DNA of 64,000 bases. It comes from Prolixibacteraceae bacterium (GTDB lineage Bacteria > Bacteroidota > Bacteroidia > Bacteroidales > Prolixibacteraceae). Positions 16,956 to 26,062 of this stretch are shown piece after piece (position 1 is the first letter of the stretch; every line of letters starts with the position of its first letter). The notes beneath the pieces were generated by a model. That model saw only the letters and a list, made by a program, of their open reading frames with translations, was not told where the DNA came from and did no database searches. The stretch spans positions 47,490 through 111,489 of the forward strand of contig JARKOX010000045.1 of NCBI GenBank assembly GCA_029975525.1, given 5' to 3'. Position numbers and translations under genes: made by a program.

Positions 16956-17981
16956 TCAGCGGCCGTTGTCGCACAGAAGACAGGAGGCGGTGTGGGCAAT
17001 CGATTCTGCAACCGGACGGTAAGTAAAACCAAACAGCCGGTTGATCTTTTCCCCGTTGTACGAAGTAAGAACATTGGCTCCGGAAACCGTTTCGCGTGTA
17101 ATTTGAGGTGCGCGGCCGGTCATCAGCGACCACACCCTGGCTGCGCGCCAGGCCACTCCCAGCATCGGGTTCGAAGCGTAAACCGAGGGACGCTTTTTCC
17201 CCAGCGCATCGGCAACGCTGCTGAAAAAATCGCGATAGCTCAGGTTTTCAGCATTCAACAAAAACCGCTGCCTCTTTGCCTTTTCAAAATTGCGATCGTC
17301 GGTGAGCAGCAGCATGGCCGCCACCACGTCGCGCACATCGACAAAGCCGGTGGTTCCGCGGGTATAAAACATCAATCCTTTTTGCACCTGACGAAACAGG
17401 CGGGCACTCCCGCTCTCCCAGTTTCCGGGTCCTAAAATGATGGACGGATTTACCACCACCACTTCCAGCCCCTCCTCGGCGCCGCGCCAGATTTCGGTTT
17501 CGGAGAAAAATTTGCTTTCCGAATACCCGGAATTTTTACGCGCCGGCACCCAGTTGGTATTTTCGTCAACCGAAAAACCGGGGAGCGCACGCCCAAGCGC
17601 CGCCACCGAACTCACGTGGCAAATACGCCTGACTCCGCTGACGAGGGCGGCATTCACCAGGTTTGCCGTACCTTCCACATTGTTGTGGATCATCATTTTT
17701 CGCTGGCCGCCGTCAAACGAAACCACTGCGGCACAGTGATAAATAAGATCAACGCCCCGCAACAGCGGTTCAAGCGAGCAGAGATCGAGGATATCGCCTT
17801 CCACCCATTCGATCCGGCGAAAAAGTTCGTCGGCACCGTTTTCATACCACGAGAACAGCTTACGGACCTGTTCCAGATTACTCGACGGACGCCGGAGCGC
17901 CCGGACCTGTTTTCCGCCCTTCACCAATTCGAGCAGCAGATGACTGCCCACCAACCCGGTTCCGCCGGTTACAAAAACCAT
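16956..17981 (-). CDS. NAD-dependent epimerase/dehydratase (extended SDR)
   Basis: The 341-residue protein has a Rossmann GGTGLVGS (6-13, GxxGxxG), DLIYHCAAVVSF, and a catalytic Tyr-Ser-Glu-Ser-Lys (YxxxK) with an upstream HVSSVAAL serine. It resembles dihydroflavonol-reductase-like and 3-beta-hydroxysteroid-dehydrogenase-like SDRs of Bacteroidota, and a second member lies at 23368. It reduces or epimerises an unknown substrate with NAD(P). It is followed downstream only by an intergenic gap and the convergent stress gene; upstream, on the same strand 39 bases away, is the flavin-binding protein gene. Confidence 0.8.
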   Translation of the reverse strand: MVFVTGGTGLVGSHLLLELVKGGKQVRALRRPSSNLEQVRKLFSWYENGADELFRRIEWVEGDILDLCSLEPLLRGVDLIYHCAAVVSFDGGQRKMMIHNNVEGTANLVNAALVSGVRRICHVSSVAALGRALPGFSVDENTNWVPARKNSGYSESKFFSETEIWRGAEEGLEVVVVNPSIILGPGNWESGSARLFRQVQKGLMFYTRGTTGFVDVRDVVAAMLLLTDDRNFEKAKRQRFLLNAENLSYRDFFSSVADALGKKRPSVYASNPMLGVAWRAARVWSLMTGRAPQITRETVSGANVLTSYNGEKINRLFGFTYRPVAESIAHTASCLLCDNGR

Positions 17982-18020
17982 ATCTGCAATGTTTTTAATT
18001 TATTTATGAGACGGTCCCCT

Positions 18021-18518
18021 TCACGCTTGTTCTTCAGAAGAGGTCCACGGGGTAACGGCTTTGGCGCCGAATTTTTTGGCCGAAATTTTCCGGATGGCGA
18101 CCTTGAAAACGCCCACATTCCGGATTGAAGGTGCGCCAAACTTAAAAGAGCGGTTGCTGTACTGGGCCATCACCTTCTCCATGCAGCGCACTTTTTCGTC
18201 AAAATCATCCACCAGTTCGATCTCTCCTTCCACCAGCACCGATTCCGATTTCACCCGGTAGCTGCATCCCACCTGCACATCCTGCCACGCCAGCTCTTCG
18301 CCCAGCGTCCAGTTGATGCACACTTTCGGATTTTGCAGCAGGGTTTCCCACATTCGCCCCGACTGTGCCGAATGTAAAATGACAACATCGCCGTCGAGGG
18401 CAAAGTTCATGGGCAATACATAGGGCACATCGTTGAGGCTCATCCCCAGGTAGCAGGTTTTGCAGGCCCTGATGATCCGGTCGATCTCCTCCCGTTTTTC
18501 AATGAAAATGGTTCGCAT
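18021..18518 (-). CDS. Pyridoxamine 5'-phosphate oxidase-fold FMN-binding protein
   Basis: The 165-residue split-barrel protein begins IEKREEIDRIIRACKTCYLG and has VPYVLPMNFAL, VILHSAQSGRMWE and VCINWTLGE, matching the Pyridox_ox_2 / NimA-like group. Members bind FMN or F420-like cofactors and act as small reductases or heme/flavin handlers. It is too divergent from PdxH to be called a vitamin B6 enzyme. It lies 40 bases downstream of dnaG and 39 bases upstream of the epimerase, all on the minus strand. Confidence 0.75.
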   Translation of the reverse strand: MRTIFIEKREEIDRIIRACKTCYLGMSLNDVPYVLPMNFALDGDVVILHSAQSGRMWETLLQNPKVCINWTLGEELAWQDVQVGCSYRVKSESVLVEGEIELVDDFDEKVRCMEKVMAQYSNRSFKFGAPSIRNVGVFKVAIRKISAKKFGAKAVTPWTSSEEQA

Positions 18519-18558
18519 GGTAAGTTATTTCAATACATTTCAAAAAATCTCCTGAAAA

Positions 18559-20505
18559 TCAGCTGATCATCGTCCGGTTTCCCAATCGGTCGGCCAGAAA
18601 TTTTTCAACCTTTTTCAGGTTCATATATTTCGATTGTGCGTCGATTACCTTTTCAAAATCGTCTTCCCCGGTAAGTCCGGCGATCTGCTTCTCGATATCG
18701 GCCAGCAGGTATTTCACCTTCCGCAGCTTGTACTCATTCACAATTTTGGGGACCAGCCACTCCAGGATATCCTCCTCTTTTTCGGTGTAAGAGCCGGCTT
18801 TGCTCCAGCGTTTGCTTTCCACCCATTTTTCGGCCAGCAGGTCGATGGCCAGCCGACTGATCCGGGCATCGGGATGATGGAAGAAATAGCGGTCGGGCTG
18901 AAAATCATCCTCCTCGAGCCGATCGGCCATCTCTTCGATAATCGTTTTAAATTCGGGTTTGTCCGAAACCAGGTCGTCGTTGATCAGCTGGGCAAGAATA
19001 AAATACCCGACGGAAATAATTTCTGTTTGCCCCGGCGTTTCCGATTCCTGTTCAAAAAGCGGAGACTTGCAGTATTTCAGCAAAATACGCAGCAACTCCT
19101 GTTCTTCGGTATCCAACCCGGCTGGTTGCGGCGTGGGTGGAGCAACCTGCGGTTTGGCTTTGGCGGGCTGGTCGGGAGGAAGCTGAAAGCCGGCTTTCCC
19201 CGACCGGTGGCGGAGAATCTTCCGCACTTCGTTATACAGGATCGACTCGTCCACATTCAGCAACTTGCTGCATTCGCGGATATACACCGACCGCATGATG
19301 GTATCGGGAATCACGGAGACCGAGCGCAACACGTCGGTAATTAATTTTGCCCGCGCCACCGGATCGTTTTCAGTGGTTTTCAGCAACAACCGCGTTTTAA
19401 ACTGGATGAAGTCGGTTTCGTTTTCGGCAATATAGTGCAACAGTTCGGTAGCATTGTGTTTCCGGGCAAACGAGTCGGGATCTTCGCCGCCGGGCAGCAG
19501 CAGCACTTTTACGTTCAGCCCCTCTTCGAGTACCAGGTCGATCCCGCGCAACGAGGCTTTGATGCCGGCTTCGTCGCCATCGTAAAGAATGGTGACATTG
19601 GGGGTAAAGCGCCGGATGAGCCGGATCTGGTCGGGGGTGAGCGCCGTTCCCGACGAGGCCACCACATTCTCAATTCCCGCCTGGTGCAGCGAAAGCACAT
19701 CGGTGTACCCTTCCACCAGGAAACATTTGTCGGCACGCATTATTTCGCGTTTGGCCTGAAAAATCCCGTAGAGCACCCTGCTTTTGTGGTAGATCTCCGA
19801 CTCGGGCGAGTTGAGGTATTTGGCGGCGTTGGGATCGTGTTTCAGGATACGTCCGCCAAAAGCGATTACCCTGCCGGCCAGGTTGTGGATCGGGAACATC
19901 ACCCGTCCGGAAAAACGGTCACGCACCCAGTCGTCGCGTTTGATGGTCAGCCCTGTTTTTTCCAGGAATTCCATGCGGTACCCTTCGCGCTGGGCTGCGT
20001 CGGTGAAGGTACTTTTCCCGTCGGGACAGAAGCCCAGCTCAAATTTTTTGACAATGTCCTCGCGAAAACCCCTTTCGCGAAAATAGCCCAGTCCAACGGT
20101 CCGCCCTTCCGGCTCTTCCCACAGGAATCGCGAAAAATATTTCTGGGCAAATCCCGAGACGATCATCATACTTTCGCGGTCGTCTTTCTGCTGCCGCTCC
20201 TCTTCGCTCTCCTCCTTTTCAACAATCTCGATGTGATACTTGCGCGCCAGCCATTTCAGCGCCTCCGGGTAAGAGAGGCTTTCATGCTCCATGATAAAGT
20301 TGACCGCATTTCCTCCCTTTCCGCAGCCAAAACATTTAAAAATTCCTTTGGCGGGCGAAACGGTAAACGAGGGGGTCTTTTCGTTGTGGAACGGGCAGTT
20401 CCCCAAATAATTGACGCCCCGCCGCTTCAGGTTTACAAAATCGGAAACTACCTCCACAATTTCCGAAGCATCTAAAATCCGTTCAATGGTAGCCTGTTCG
20501 ATCAT
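18559..20505 (-). CDS. dnaG: DNA primase
   Basis: DnaG makes RNA primers for replication. The 648-residue protein has the N-terminal CHC2 zinc finger (CPFHNEKTPSF, KCFGCGKGGNA, residues about 38-65), the TOPRIM core with LVEGYTDVLSL and ILYDGDEAGIKA, and a C-terminal helicase-binding region that is weakly conserved and glutamate/lysine-rich. A proline-rich linker near residues 440-460 separates core and C-terminus. It is not in the classical rpsU-dnaG-rpoD operon here. Confidence 0.95.
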   Translation of the reverse strand: MIEQATIERILDASEIVEVVSDFVNLKRRGVNYLGNCPFHNEKTPSFTVSPAKGIFKCFGCGKGGNAVNFIMEHESLSYPEALKWLARKYHIEIVEKEESEEERQQKDDRESMMIVSGFAQKYFSRFLWEEPEGRTVGLGYFRERGFREDIVKKFELGFCPDGKSTFTDAAQREGYRMEFLEKTGLTIKRDDWVRDRFSGRVMFPIHNLAGRVIAFGGRILKHDPNAAKYLNSPESEIYHKSRVLYGIFQAKREIMRADKCFLVEGYTDVLSLHQAGIENVVASSGTALTPDQIRLIRRFTPNVTILYDGDEAGIKASLRGIDLVLEEGLNVKVLLLPGGEDPDSFARKHNATELLHYIAENETDFIQFKTRLLLKTTENDPVARAKLITDVLRSVSVIPDTIMRSVYIRECSKLLNVDESILYNEVRKILRHRSGKAGFQLPPDQPAKAKPQVAPPTPQPAGLDTEEQELLRILLKYCKSPLFEQESETPGQTEIISVGYFILAQLINDDLVSDKPEFKTIIEEMADRLEEDDFQPDRYFFHHPDARISRLAIDLLAEKWVESKRWSKAGSYTEKEEDILEWLVPKIVNEYKLRKVKYLLADIEKQIAGLTGEDDFEKVIDAQSKYMNLKKVEKFLADRLGNRTMIS

Positions 20506-20617
20506 GGATACAAATGTAGAAAATTAGCACCTGCTTTTCGTTGTAATACTCCCAACAACCTCTATTTTTAGACGGAAAACCCGGTGGTTAACGCCATTGT
20601 GCAAAAAATAAATTTGG

Positions 20618-21310
20618 ATGAAGAAGAAAAAACTGGTGGTCTTTTCGGGAGCCGGAATGAGCCAGGAGAGCGGACTGAAAACCTTCCGCGACATGGGCGG
20701 AGTGTGGGAGCAATACGAGGTAACCGAGGTCGCCAGTCCCGAAGCCTGGGACCGGCATCCCGCACGGGTGCTACAGTTTTACAACGAACGCCGCAAGCAG
20801 CTGTGGGAAGCTCGCCCCAACGCAGGCCATCTGGGAATCGCCGCGCTCGAACAACATTTCGAGGTGCAGGTGATCACCCAAAATGTCGATGACCTGCACG
20901 AACGGGCGGGGAGCAGCCAGGTGCTCCATCTGCACGGCGAATTGCGCAAAGCCCGCAGCACGGCCGATCCGCGGCTGGTTTACACACTGGAACACTGGGA
21001 GCTGAAGCTGGGCGACCGGTGCGAAAAAGGGAGCCAGCTTCGCCCGCACATCGTTTGGTTTGGCGAGGCCGTTCCGGCGATGGCCGAGGCAATTTCCCTG
21101 ACCCGTCAAGCCGACATTTTTGTGGTCATCGGCACCTCGCTGGCCGTTTATCCGGCAGCCAGCCTCCTCGACGAGGTGCGCAGCGGCGTACCGGTCTTTG
21201 TGGTCGACCCCGGCGATCTTCCCCTTTCCGGCAAACAGATCACCTTCATCCGCCAAAAAGCCGGCGAAGGAATCAAAATGTTGACTGAAAAACTTCTACC
21301 TTTGAAATAA
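20618..21310 (+). CDS. cobB: Sirtuin NAD-dependent protein deacylase, class III type
   Basis: The 230-residue protein is a Sir2 fold: GAGMSQESGLKTFRD, TQNVDDLHERAG, LHLHGEL with the catalytic histidine, PHIVWFGEAVP and VIGTSLAVYPA. The helix FYNERRKQ carries the Tyr-x-x-Arg pair that marks SIRT5/CobB-like desuccinylase activity. The zinc-binding cysteines of typical CobB are largely absent: the region between HGEL and PHIVWFGE contains one Cys only. It removes acyl groups from lysines in the cytoplasm. It is divergent from dnaG and 57 bases upstream of an outer-membrane protein gene. Confidence 0.88.
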   Translation: MKKKKLVVFSGAGMSQESGLKTFRDMGGVWEQYEVTEVASPEAWDRHPARVLQFYNERRKQLWEARPNAGHLGIAALEQHFEVQVITQNVDDLHERAGSSQVLHLHGELRKARSTADPRLVYTLEHWELKLGDRCEKGSQLRPHIVWFGEAVPAMAEAISLTRQADIFVVIGTSLAVYPAASLLDEVRSGVPVFVVDPGDLPLSGKQITFIRQKAGEGIKMLTEKLLPLK

Positions 21311-21367
21311 GCGGCCACCCGGATGAAAAACCGACCGCTTTTTGTTATAACAAATAAACAGATTACC

Positions 21368-21985
21368 ATGAACCTGAAAAAAACAGTCTGCCTGCTCCTC
21401 TTTTCGACAGCGGTTTTCGGCGCTGCCGCCCAGCGTTTCGAAGGAGGTGTCCTGGTGGGTTTTAACGGCACCCAGGTGGAAGGCGATACCTACAAGGGAT
21501 ACAACAAACCCGGCCTGCTGGCCGGCGCTTATATCCAAACCGACCTGGCACCCGCTGTTTTCGCCGGCATGGAAATCAAATATTCGCAAAAAGGCGCCCG
21601 CAACCGGCAGGATCCCAAAAATCCCAATCCCGAAAAATATATCATGCGGCTCAACTATGTCGACATCCCGTTTTTTGCCGGTTTTCGCACCAGCGAAACC
21701 ATTTCGGTGATTGGCGGCGCTTCGCTGGGATACCTCATCCGGGCCACCGAGTATAATGAATACGGCGAATTCCCCCCGCAGGACCAAAAACCTTTCAACG
21801 ATTTTGACCTGCAGCCTTTTGTTGGCTTCCAGTTTGAACTGCTCGACCGGCTGAAGCTGGACCTGCGCATGGCCTACTCGGTACTTCCCGTCCGCGGGAA
21901 ACCCGAAAACGACCTTTGGTACTGGAGGCAAAACCAATTCAACAACGTTATTTCGCTGGCCCTCTATTACCGTCTCGACCGATGA
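21368..21985 (+). CDS. Outer-membrane beta-barrel (porin-like) protein
   Basis: The 205-residue protein has a signal peptide (MNLKKTVCLLLFS to AAAQ) and beta-barrel strands typical of the PorT/OmpA-like small barrel family: FEGGVLVGFNGTQVEGD, LNYVDIPFFAGF, LQPFVGFQFELLDRLKLDLRMAYSV. The start at 21368 gives the clean signal peptide; the frame extends 15 codons upstream without one. Its stop overlaps the start of ubiX by four bases (ATGA), so the two are co-transcribed although their functions seem unrelated. Confidence 0.75.
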   Translation: MNLKKTVCLLLFSTAVFGAAAQRFEGGVLVGFNGTQVEGDTYKGYNKPGLLAGAYIQTDLAPAVFAGMEIKYSQKGARNRQDPKNPNPEKYIMRLNYVDIPFFAGFRTSETISVIGGASLGYLIRATEYNEYGEFPPQDQKPFNDFDLQPFVGFQFELLDRLKLDLRMAYSVLPVRGKPENDLWYWRQNQFNNVISLALYYRLDR

Positions 21986-22563
21986 ACAGGACCAAACGTA
22001 AAATAGCAGTGGCTGTAACCGGCGCCAGCGGCGCTGTTTATGCCCAAATCCTCCTGCAAAAACTTTTGCACCCGGCTTTTGAACTGGAAGAAGTTGCCGT
22101 CATTTTTTCAACAAATGCCCGCGATATCTGGCATTTTGAACTCGAAGAAGAATTTGTACCGGAAGCTCCGCTGAAAGTTTACCGCAAAGACGATTTTTAC
22201 GCCCCTTTTGCATCGGGCTCCTCCTCGTTTGACACGCTGATTGTCTGCCCCTGCTCCATGGGCACTTTGGGACGGATTGCCGGCGGAATTTCGGACGACC
22301 TCATTACCCGCGCCGCCGATGTGATGCTGAAAGAGCGGCGACGGCTCATCCTGGTACCGCGCGAAACACCTTACAGCCTGATCCATCTCGAAAATATGCA
22401 GCGGGTAACCCTGGCCGGCGCCATCATCTGTCCGGCAACACCGTCGTTTTACAACAAACCGGAAAATATCCGCCAACTGGCAGAAACCGTTGTGGACCGT
22501 ATCCTGCAACTGGCCGGTTTCCCGGTTGACACCTTCCGGTGGGGCGAAAACCCAACGCTGTAA
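21982..22563 (+). CDS. ubiX: Flavin prenyltransferase UbiX
   Basis: UbiX joins dimethylallyl phosphate to FMN to make the prenyl-FMN cofactor of UbiD decarboxylases. The 193-residue protein has AVAVTGASGAVYAQ, SSSFDTLIVCPCSMGTLGRIAGG, LKERRRLILVPRETPYSLIHLENM and PATPSFYNKP, all family hallmarks. The ATG at 21982 overlaps the upstream stop codon. No ubiD is nearby; in a menaquinone-using Bacteroidota the partner may serve another decarboxylation. Confidence 0.93.
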   Translation: MNRTKRKIAVAVTGASGAVYAQILLQKLLHPAFELEEVAVIFSTNARDIWHFELEEEFVPEAPLKVYRKDDFYAPFASGSSSFDTLIVCPCSMGTLGRIAGGISDDLITRAADVMLKERRRLILVPRETPYSLIHLENMQRVTLAGAIICPATPSFYNKPENIRQLAETVVDRILQLAGFPVDTFRWGENPTL

Positions 22564-22644
22564 TCCGAACATATTCTCGCCATTCTTTGCTTGCAATTTG
22601 ATTCATTTCCCCGTAACTTATATCGTATTATTAATCAGGAAGAA

Positions 22645-23337
22645 ATGGATCATCAGCAGCACCTTGCAGAAATTAAATTTTCGGTTCTGATGTGGAGTGT
22701 AATGGTTTTTTTTTATCTCTACTATTATACCACACACGCCAGATTTTTCCTGAAAATTGCTGAAAAAAACTGCTCCCCCCAACTTCAGAATACCGCATTA
22801 TTCCTGGCAAAAAAACTAACCGGAGCTCTTCTGTTGGGTATTATTCCCGGAATTTTGTACTACCTCTTGATTCGCCCTGATTTTTCAGAATTCGGATTAA
22901 CTTTTTCCGATTTTAAAACGAACCTGCTCCCCATTGGGATTCTCTCCCTGATCATTTTTTCAATTCTTTTCATTTATCAAAAATTTTACCCAGCCGAGGA
23001 GTTGCTTCAAGCGGAAAAGAGCTTTTCAACCCGCTTTGTCCATGCGATGGGCTGGATATTTTATTTGACGGGATATGAATTTTTTTTTCGGGGAATTCTG
23101 CTGGTAGAATGCTACCATTTTTTGGGATTTTGGCCTGCAATTGCGGTGAATATCGCCATCTACTCCGCCATCCACATGGTAAATGGGAAAGCACAAACGA
23201 TTGGTTCAATGATTTTTGGTTTTGTTGCCTGCTACTTTACCCTTACCCGGGGAACCATCTTGATCCCCATTTTCATGCACATCGCTCTCAGTATTTTCGC
23301 TGACTATTTCAATCTGTCACAGAAAAATCAAATTTAG
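22645..23337 (+). CDS. CPBP-family membrane protein with altered catalytic motifs
   Basis: The 230-residue protein has about seven or eight membrane segments and the layout of the CPBP (Abi/Rce1-like) intramembrane protease family. The motif-1 region reads GYEFFFRGILL, where the usual first Glu of EExxxR is Tyr. Motif 2 is YSAIH, and motif 3 is HIALS, where Asn is usually found in place of the Ser. Loss of conserved residues suggests weak or no protease activity. It opens an AT-rich three-gene block with two dehydrogenases. The start at 22645 follows a short purine-rich stretch; an in-frame ATG exists at 22591. Confidence 0.65.
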   Translation: MDHQQHLAEIKFSVLMWSVMVFFYLYYYTTHARFFLKIAEKNCSPQLQNTALFLAKKLTGALLLGIIPGILYYLLIRPDFSEFGLTFSDFKTNLLPIGILSLIIFSILFIYQKFYPAEELLQAEKSFSTRFVHAMGWIFYLTGYEFFFRGILLVECYHFLGFWPAIAVNIAIYSAIHMVNGKAQTIGSMIFGFVACYFTLTRGTILIPIFMHIALSIFADYFNLSQKNQI

Positions 23338-23367
23338 GTATGCCCTAATCAATAATCTTCTGCTGCC

Positions 23368-24378
23368 ATGAAATGTTTGGTAACCGGTGCCACCGGATTT
23401 GTAGGCGATCGTTTGGTAGAGGAACTTCTGAAAAAAGGGAACCAGGTTCATGTTTTGGCCCGGTCTCCCGACAGCTTAAGCCCTTTTTTAGCCTGGCTGG
23501 TAACCCCTTTTCAGGGAGATTTGAACGACAGGCAGATGTTAAACCGCGCCATGAAAGGCTGCGATACGGTTTTTCACCTGGCGGCCTATGCCAATATCTG
23601 GTCGAAAGATAAAAGGCAGGCCTGGAATACCAATGTTGCCGGGACCAAAAACATCCTGGAGGCAGCCTTGCAAAACAACATCAAAAAGATCGTTTTTACG
23701 TCCACCGCCGCGATTCTTCCGCCATCCCCAAGCGGGGAAGCGATTGACGAAAATGCTCCATGGCCGGAAAAATTTCTGACCGACTATGAAACGACCAAAA
23801 TGATGGCCGAACAGCTCTGTCAGGAATACAGCCAAAAAGGGCTGAATATTGTAATCGTAAATCCTCCCCGCATTTTCGGGCCGGGCCGTCTTTCCAAAAG
23901 TAATTCCCTTACCCTTCTGATAAAAAAATACATCGAGGGAAAATGGCGGATTATTCCTGGAAACGGAAAGGCCATTGGAAGTTATGTTTTTATCGACGAC
24001 GTAATCAACGGGCACCTTCTGGCCATGCAAAAGGGGGTCTCCGGCGAAAGATACATTTTGGGAGGGACGAATATTTCGTTCAACGATTTTTTCAAGCTCC
24101 TTGCTTACGTTTCCGGAAAAAAAACCAGACTCTTCCATCTGCCCTGCTTTTTGATGTTACTCATTTCAAAAATTGAGCTGCTGATGGCTGAATGTTTTAG
24201 CAAAAAACCCCTCATCACCCCGGCGTGGGTAAAAAGATATCTCCAAAATCGTCCGGTTTCAAGCCAAAAGGCCATCACGCAGTTGGACTACACCATTACG
24301 CCTCTTGACGAGGGAATTCGCAAGACGATTAACTGGCTGAAAACGAAAGAAAAATGGAACTCGGAAACTATGCTTTAA
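23368..24378 (+). CDS. NAD-dependent epimerase/dehydratase (extended SDR)
   Basis: The 336-residue protein has VTGATGFVGDRL, DTVFHLAAYANIW and the YETTK (YxxxK) catalytic pair, with an upstream FTSTAA serine. It is close to dihydroflavonol 4-reductase-like and 3-beta-HSD-like SDRs. A hydrophobic segment near residues 260-275 (PCFLMLLISKIELL) may contact the membrane. Coding sequence is visibly richer in A/T than the flanking ubiX and comF genes. Its 3' end overlaps the next gene by 25 bases, so translation is probably coupled. The substrate is unknown. Confidence 0.78.
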   Translation: MKCLVTGATGFVGDRLVEELLKKGNQVHVLARSPDSLSPFLAWLVTPFQGDLNDRQMLNRAMKGCDTVFHLAAYANIWSKDKRQAWNTNVAGTKNILEAALQNNIKKIVFTSTAAILPPSPSGEAIDENAPWPEKFLTDYETTKMMAEQLCQEYSQKGLNIVIVNPPRIFGPGRLSKSNSLTLLIKKYIEGKWRIIPGNGKAIGSYVFIDDVINGHLLAMQKGVSGERYILGGTNISFNDFFKLLAYVSGKKTRLFHLPCFLMLLISKIELLMAECFSKKPLITPAWVKRYLQNRPVSSQKAITQLDYTITPLDEGIRKTINWLKTKEKWNSETML

Positions 24379-25139
24379 TTACCGGCGCCAGCGCCGGCAC
24401 CGGAAAACAAATTGCGGTTGAATGTGCCAAACGGGGTTTTAACCTTTATTTGGTTTCATTGCCCGATTCGGGCCTTGAACAACTGGCTGAAGAGCTGCAA
24501 CGCAATTATCCTGTCGATATCAAGTTCCTCTCCATCGACCTTACCCAATCGGAATCCCCGAAAAAAGTATTTGACTATGCCGTTAAAAACCGGATTGCCG
24601 TTAACATTCTGGTCAATAATGCCGGTTTGGGATTTGACGGAAAACTGGAAGATTTATCCCTTTTTTTAATCGACACCATGATCCTTTTAAATATTCGCGC
24701 ATCCACTTTACTCACCTTCCTTTTTCTGTCAGAAATGAAAAAGCAAAAAACCGCTTACATCCTAAACATCAGCAGTTTTGGAGCGCTTGTCCCCCTGCCT
24801 TTCAAAAGTGTTTATGCTGCAACCAAAACCTACCTGCTTTTTTTAACCAGCGCACTACGCCGGGAATTAAAAGGGACCAATATTCACTTAACCTCGGTTC
24901 ATCCCTGCGGAATCACTTCTGAAAGGGCAATCGAAAACGTAAGGAAATCAGCATTTTTTGCACGGGCTGCTGCGTTAACCCCCTCCGAGGTTGCCAAAAT
25001 CTCGATGGATAACCTTTTTGCAGAAAACCCTTTTGTAGTGCCCGGTTTAATGCCAAAAATCTACTATTATTTAGGATCGTGCATTCCACATGGAATCGTT
25101 ATCAAACTGGTGGAGCGCATATTTCAAAAAACCACCTGA
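24354..25139 (+). CDS. Short-chain dehydrogenase/reductase (classical SDR)
   Basis: The 261-residue protein has ALITGASAGTGKQIA (TGxxxGxG), NILVNNAGLGF, an ISSFGALV serine and YAATK (YxxxK). The C-terminal end is hydrophobic (LMPKIYYYLGS), like membrane-associated SDRs of the DltE/YqjQ type. It overlaps the upstream epimerase gene by 25 bases. Together with that gene and the CPBP protein it forms a small AT-rich unit, possibly working on a lipid or isoprenoid substrate (inference). Confidence 0.8.
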   Translation: MELGNYALITGASAGTGKQIAVECAKRGFNLYLVSLPDSGLEQLAEELQRNYPVDIKFLSIDLTQSESPKKVFDYAVKNRIAVNILVNNAGLGFDGKLEDLSLFLIDTMILLNIRASTLLTFLFLSEMKKQKTAYILNISSFGALVPLPFKSVYAATKTYLLFLTSALRRELKGTNIHLTSVHPCGITSERAIENVRKSAFFARAAALTPSEVAKISMDNLFAENPFVVPGLMPKIYYYLGSCIPHGIVIKLVERIFQKTT

Positions 25140-25193
25140 CCCAATCACTTTTAATCCGGACGCACCCTTTGACACCCGAGCTGTCCGGTATGG

Positions 25194-25883
25194 CTAACTT
25201 TCGGCACAGGCCAGCGTAGCGATGCTCACCCTGGCGGCCCCGGCCTGTAACAGCGCAAAAGCGGCTGCTTCGAGGGTTGAGCCGGTGGTAACCACATCAT
25301 CAACCAGCAGCAGGTGTTTGCCGGCAAACTCTTCGGGATTTTCCACGGCAAATATTCCTTCCACATTTTGCCACCGTTCAAAACGGGTTTTGCGGGTTTG
25401 GGTGGGCGTAAAACGCACCCGCTGCAGGTTAGCCGCCGAAAGCGGTTTTTGCATGGCCTCCGCAATCCCGCGGGCAATCCATTCGCTCTGGTTGTACCCC
25501 CGCTGCCGCAACTTTTTCGGGTGCAGCGGAACGGGCACCACCACCTCAACGTCGCCAAATGGTGAAGAGAGAAGCTCCTGCCCGAAAATATTTCCGATTT
25601 CCGGCCCCAGCTCTTTCAATCCTTTGTATTTGAGAAAGTGCACCAGCCGCTGATAACGGCTCCCCTTCCGGAAGTAAAGAAACGACGTGGCCAGCTCGAC
25701 CTCCACCCTTCCCCAAAAGAGTTGGGCCACCTTGTTTTCTGTCTCCCGGTGAAAGTTTGTCCGCGGGAAGTCGCTCCGGCAATCCAGACAAACATATTTC
25801 TCCTGGGAAATAAGTTTTTTCCCGCAAGTCACACACAGCGAAGGAAAAAACAGCTCCAGCAAATCATTCCACAAACCCGACAT
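25194..25883 (-). CDS. ComF-family phosphoribosyltransferase-like protein
   Basis: The 229-residue protein has an N-terminal zinc-finger pattern CVTCGKKL with a second CLDC pair (residues 17-34), then the PRTase fold: EVVVPVPLHPKKLRQRGYNQSE and the PRPP loop LLVDDVVTTGSTLE. ComF proteins support DNA uptake and ssDNA handling during transformation in competent bacteria; in Bacteroidota the role is not established. It stands alone, converging on the SDR gene. Confidence 0.88.
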   Translation of the reverse strand: MSGLWNDLLELFFPSLCVTCGKKLISQEKYVCLDCRSDFPRTNFHRETENKVAQLFWGRVEVELATSFLYFRKGSRYQRLVHFLKYKGLKELGPEIGNIFGQELLSSPFGDVEVVVPVPLHPKKLRQRGYNQSEWIARGIAEAMQKPLSAANLQRVRFTPTQTRKTRFERWQNVEGIFAVENPEEFAGKHLLLVDDVVTTGSTLEAAAFALLQAGAARVSIATLACAES

Positions 25884-26027
25884 TATGCAAAGGATTTTCG
25901 TAAAGTTAAATTTACATCAACCGGCTTAACTTTTAAATAAAGTTGGGGTAAAATCGACACCCGCCTGCTTAACAGATTCTTAAAAGTTCAGTAAAAACAG
26001 CATAAAATGCAGAAATTCAATTCCCTG

Positions 26028-26035
26028 TACATTTG
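26028..26035 (+). promoter_or_regulatory. -7 promoter box
   Basis: TACATTTG matches TAnnTTTG, 27 bases before the ATG at 26063. The -33 region is not clearly TTTG. Confidence 0.4.
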
Positions 26036-26062
26036 AAGCATTACAAATTAACAATCCGAAAG

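Noticed and set aside
19435-20475. 346-codon open frame antisense to dnaG
   Set aside because: dnaG is unambiguous, and the opposite frame has no domain and no promoter.
22424-22606. Minus-strand frame spanning the end of ubiX
   Set aside because: It covers the UbiX family motifs on the opposite strand and has no domain of its own.
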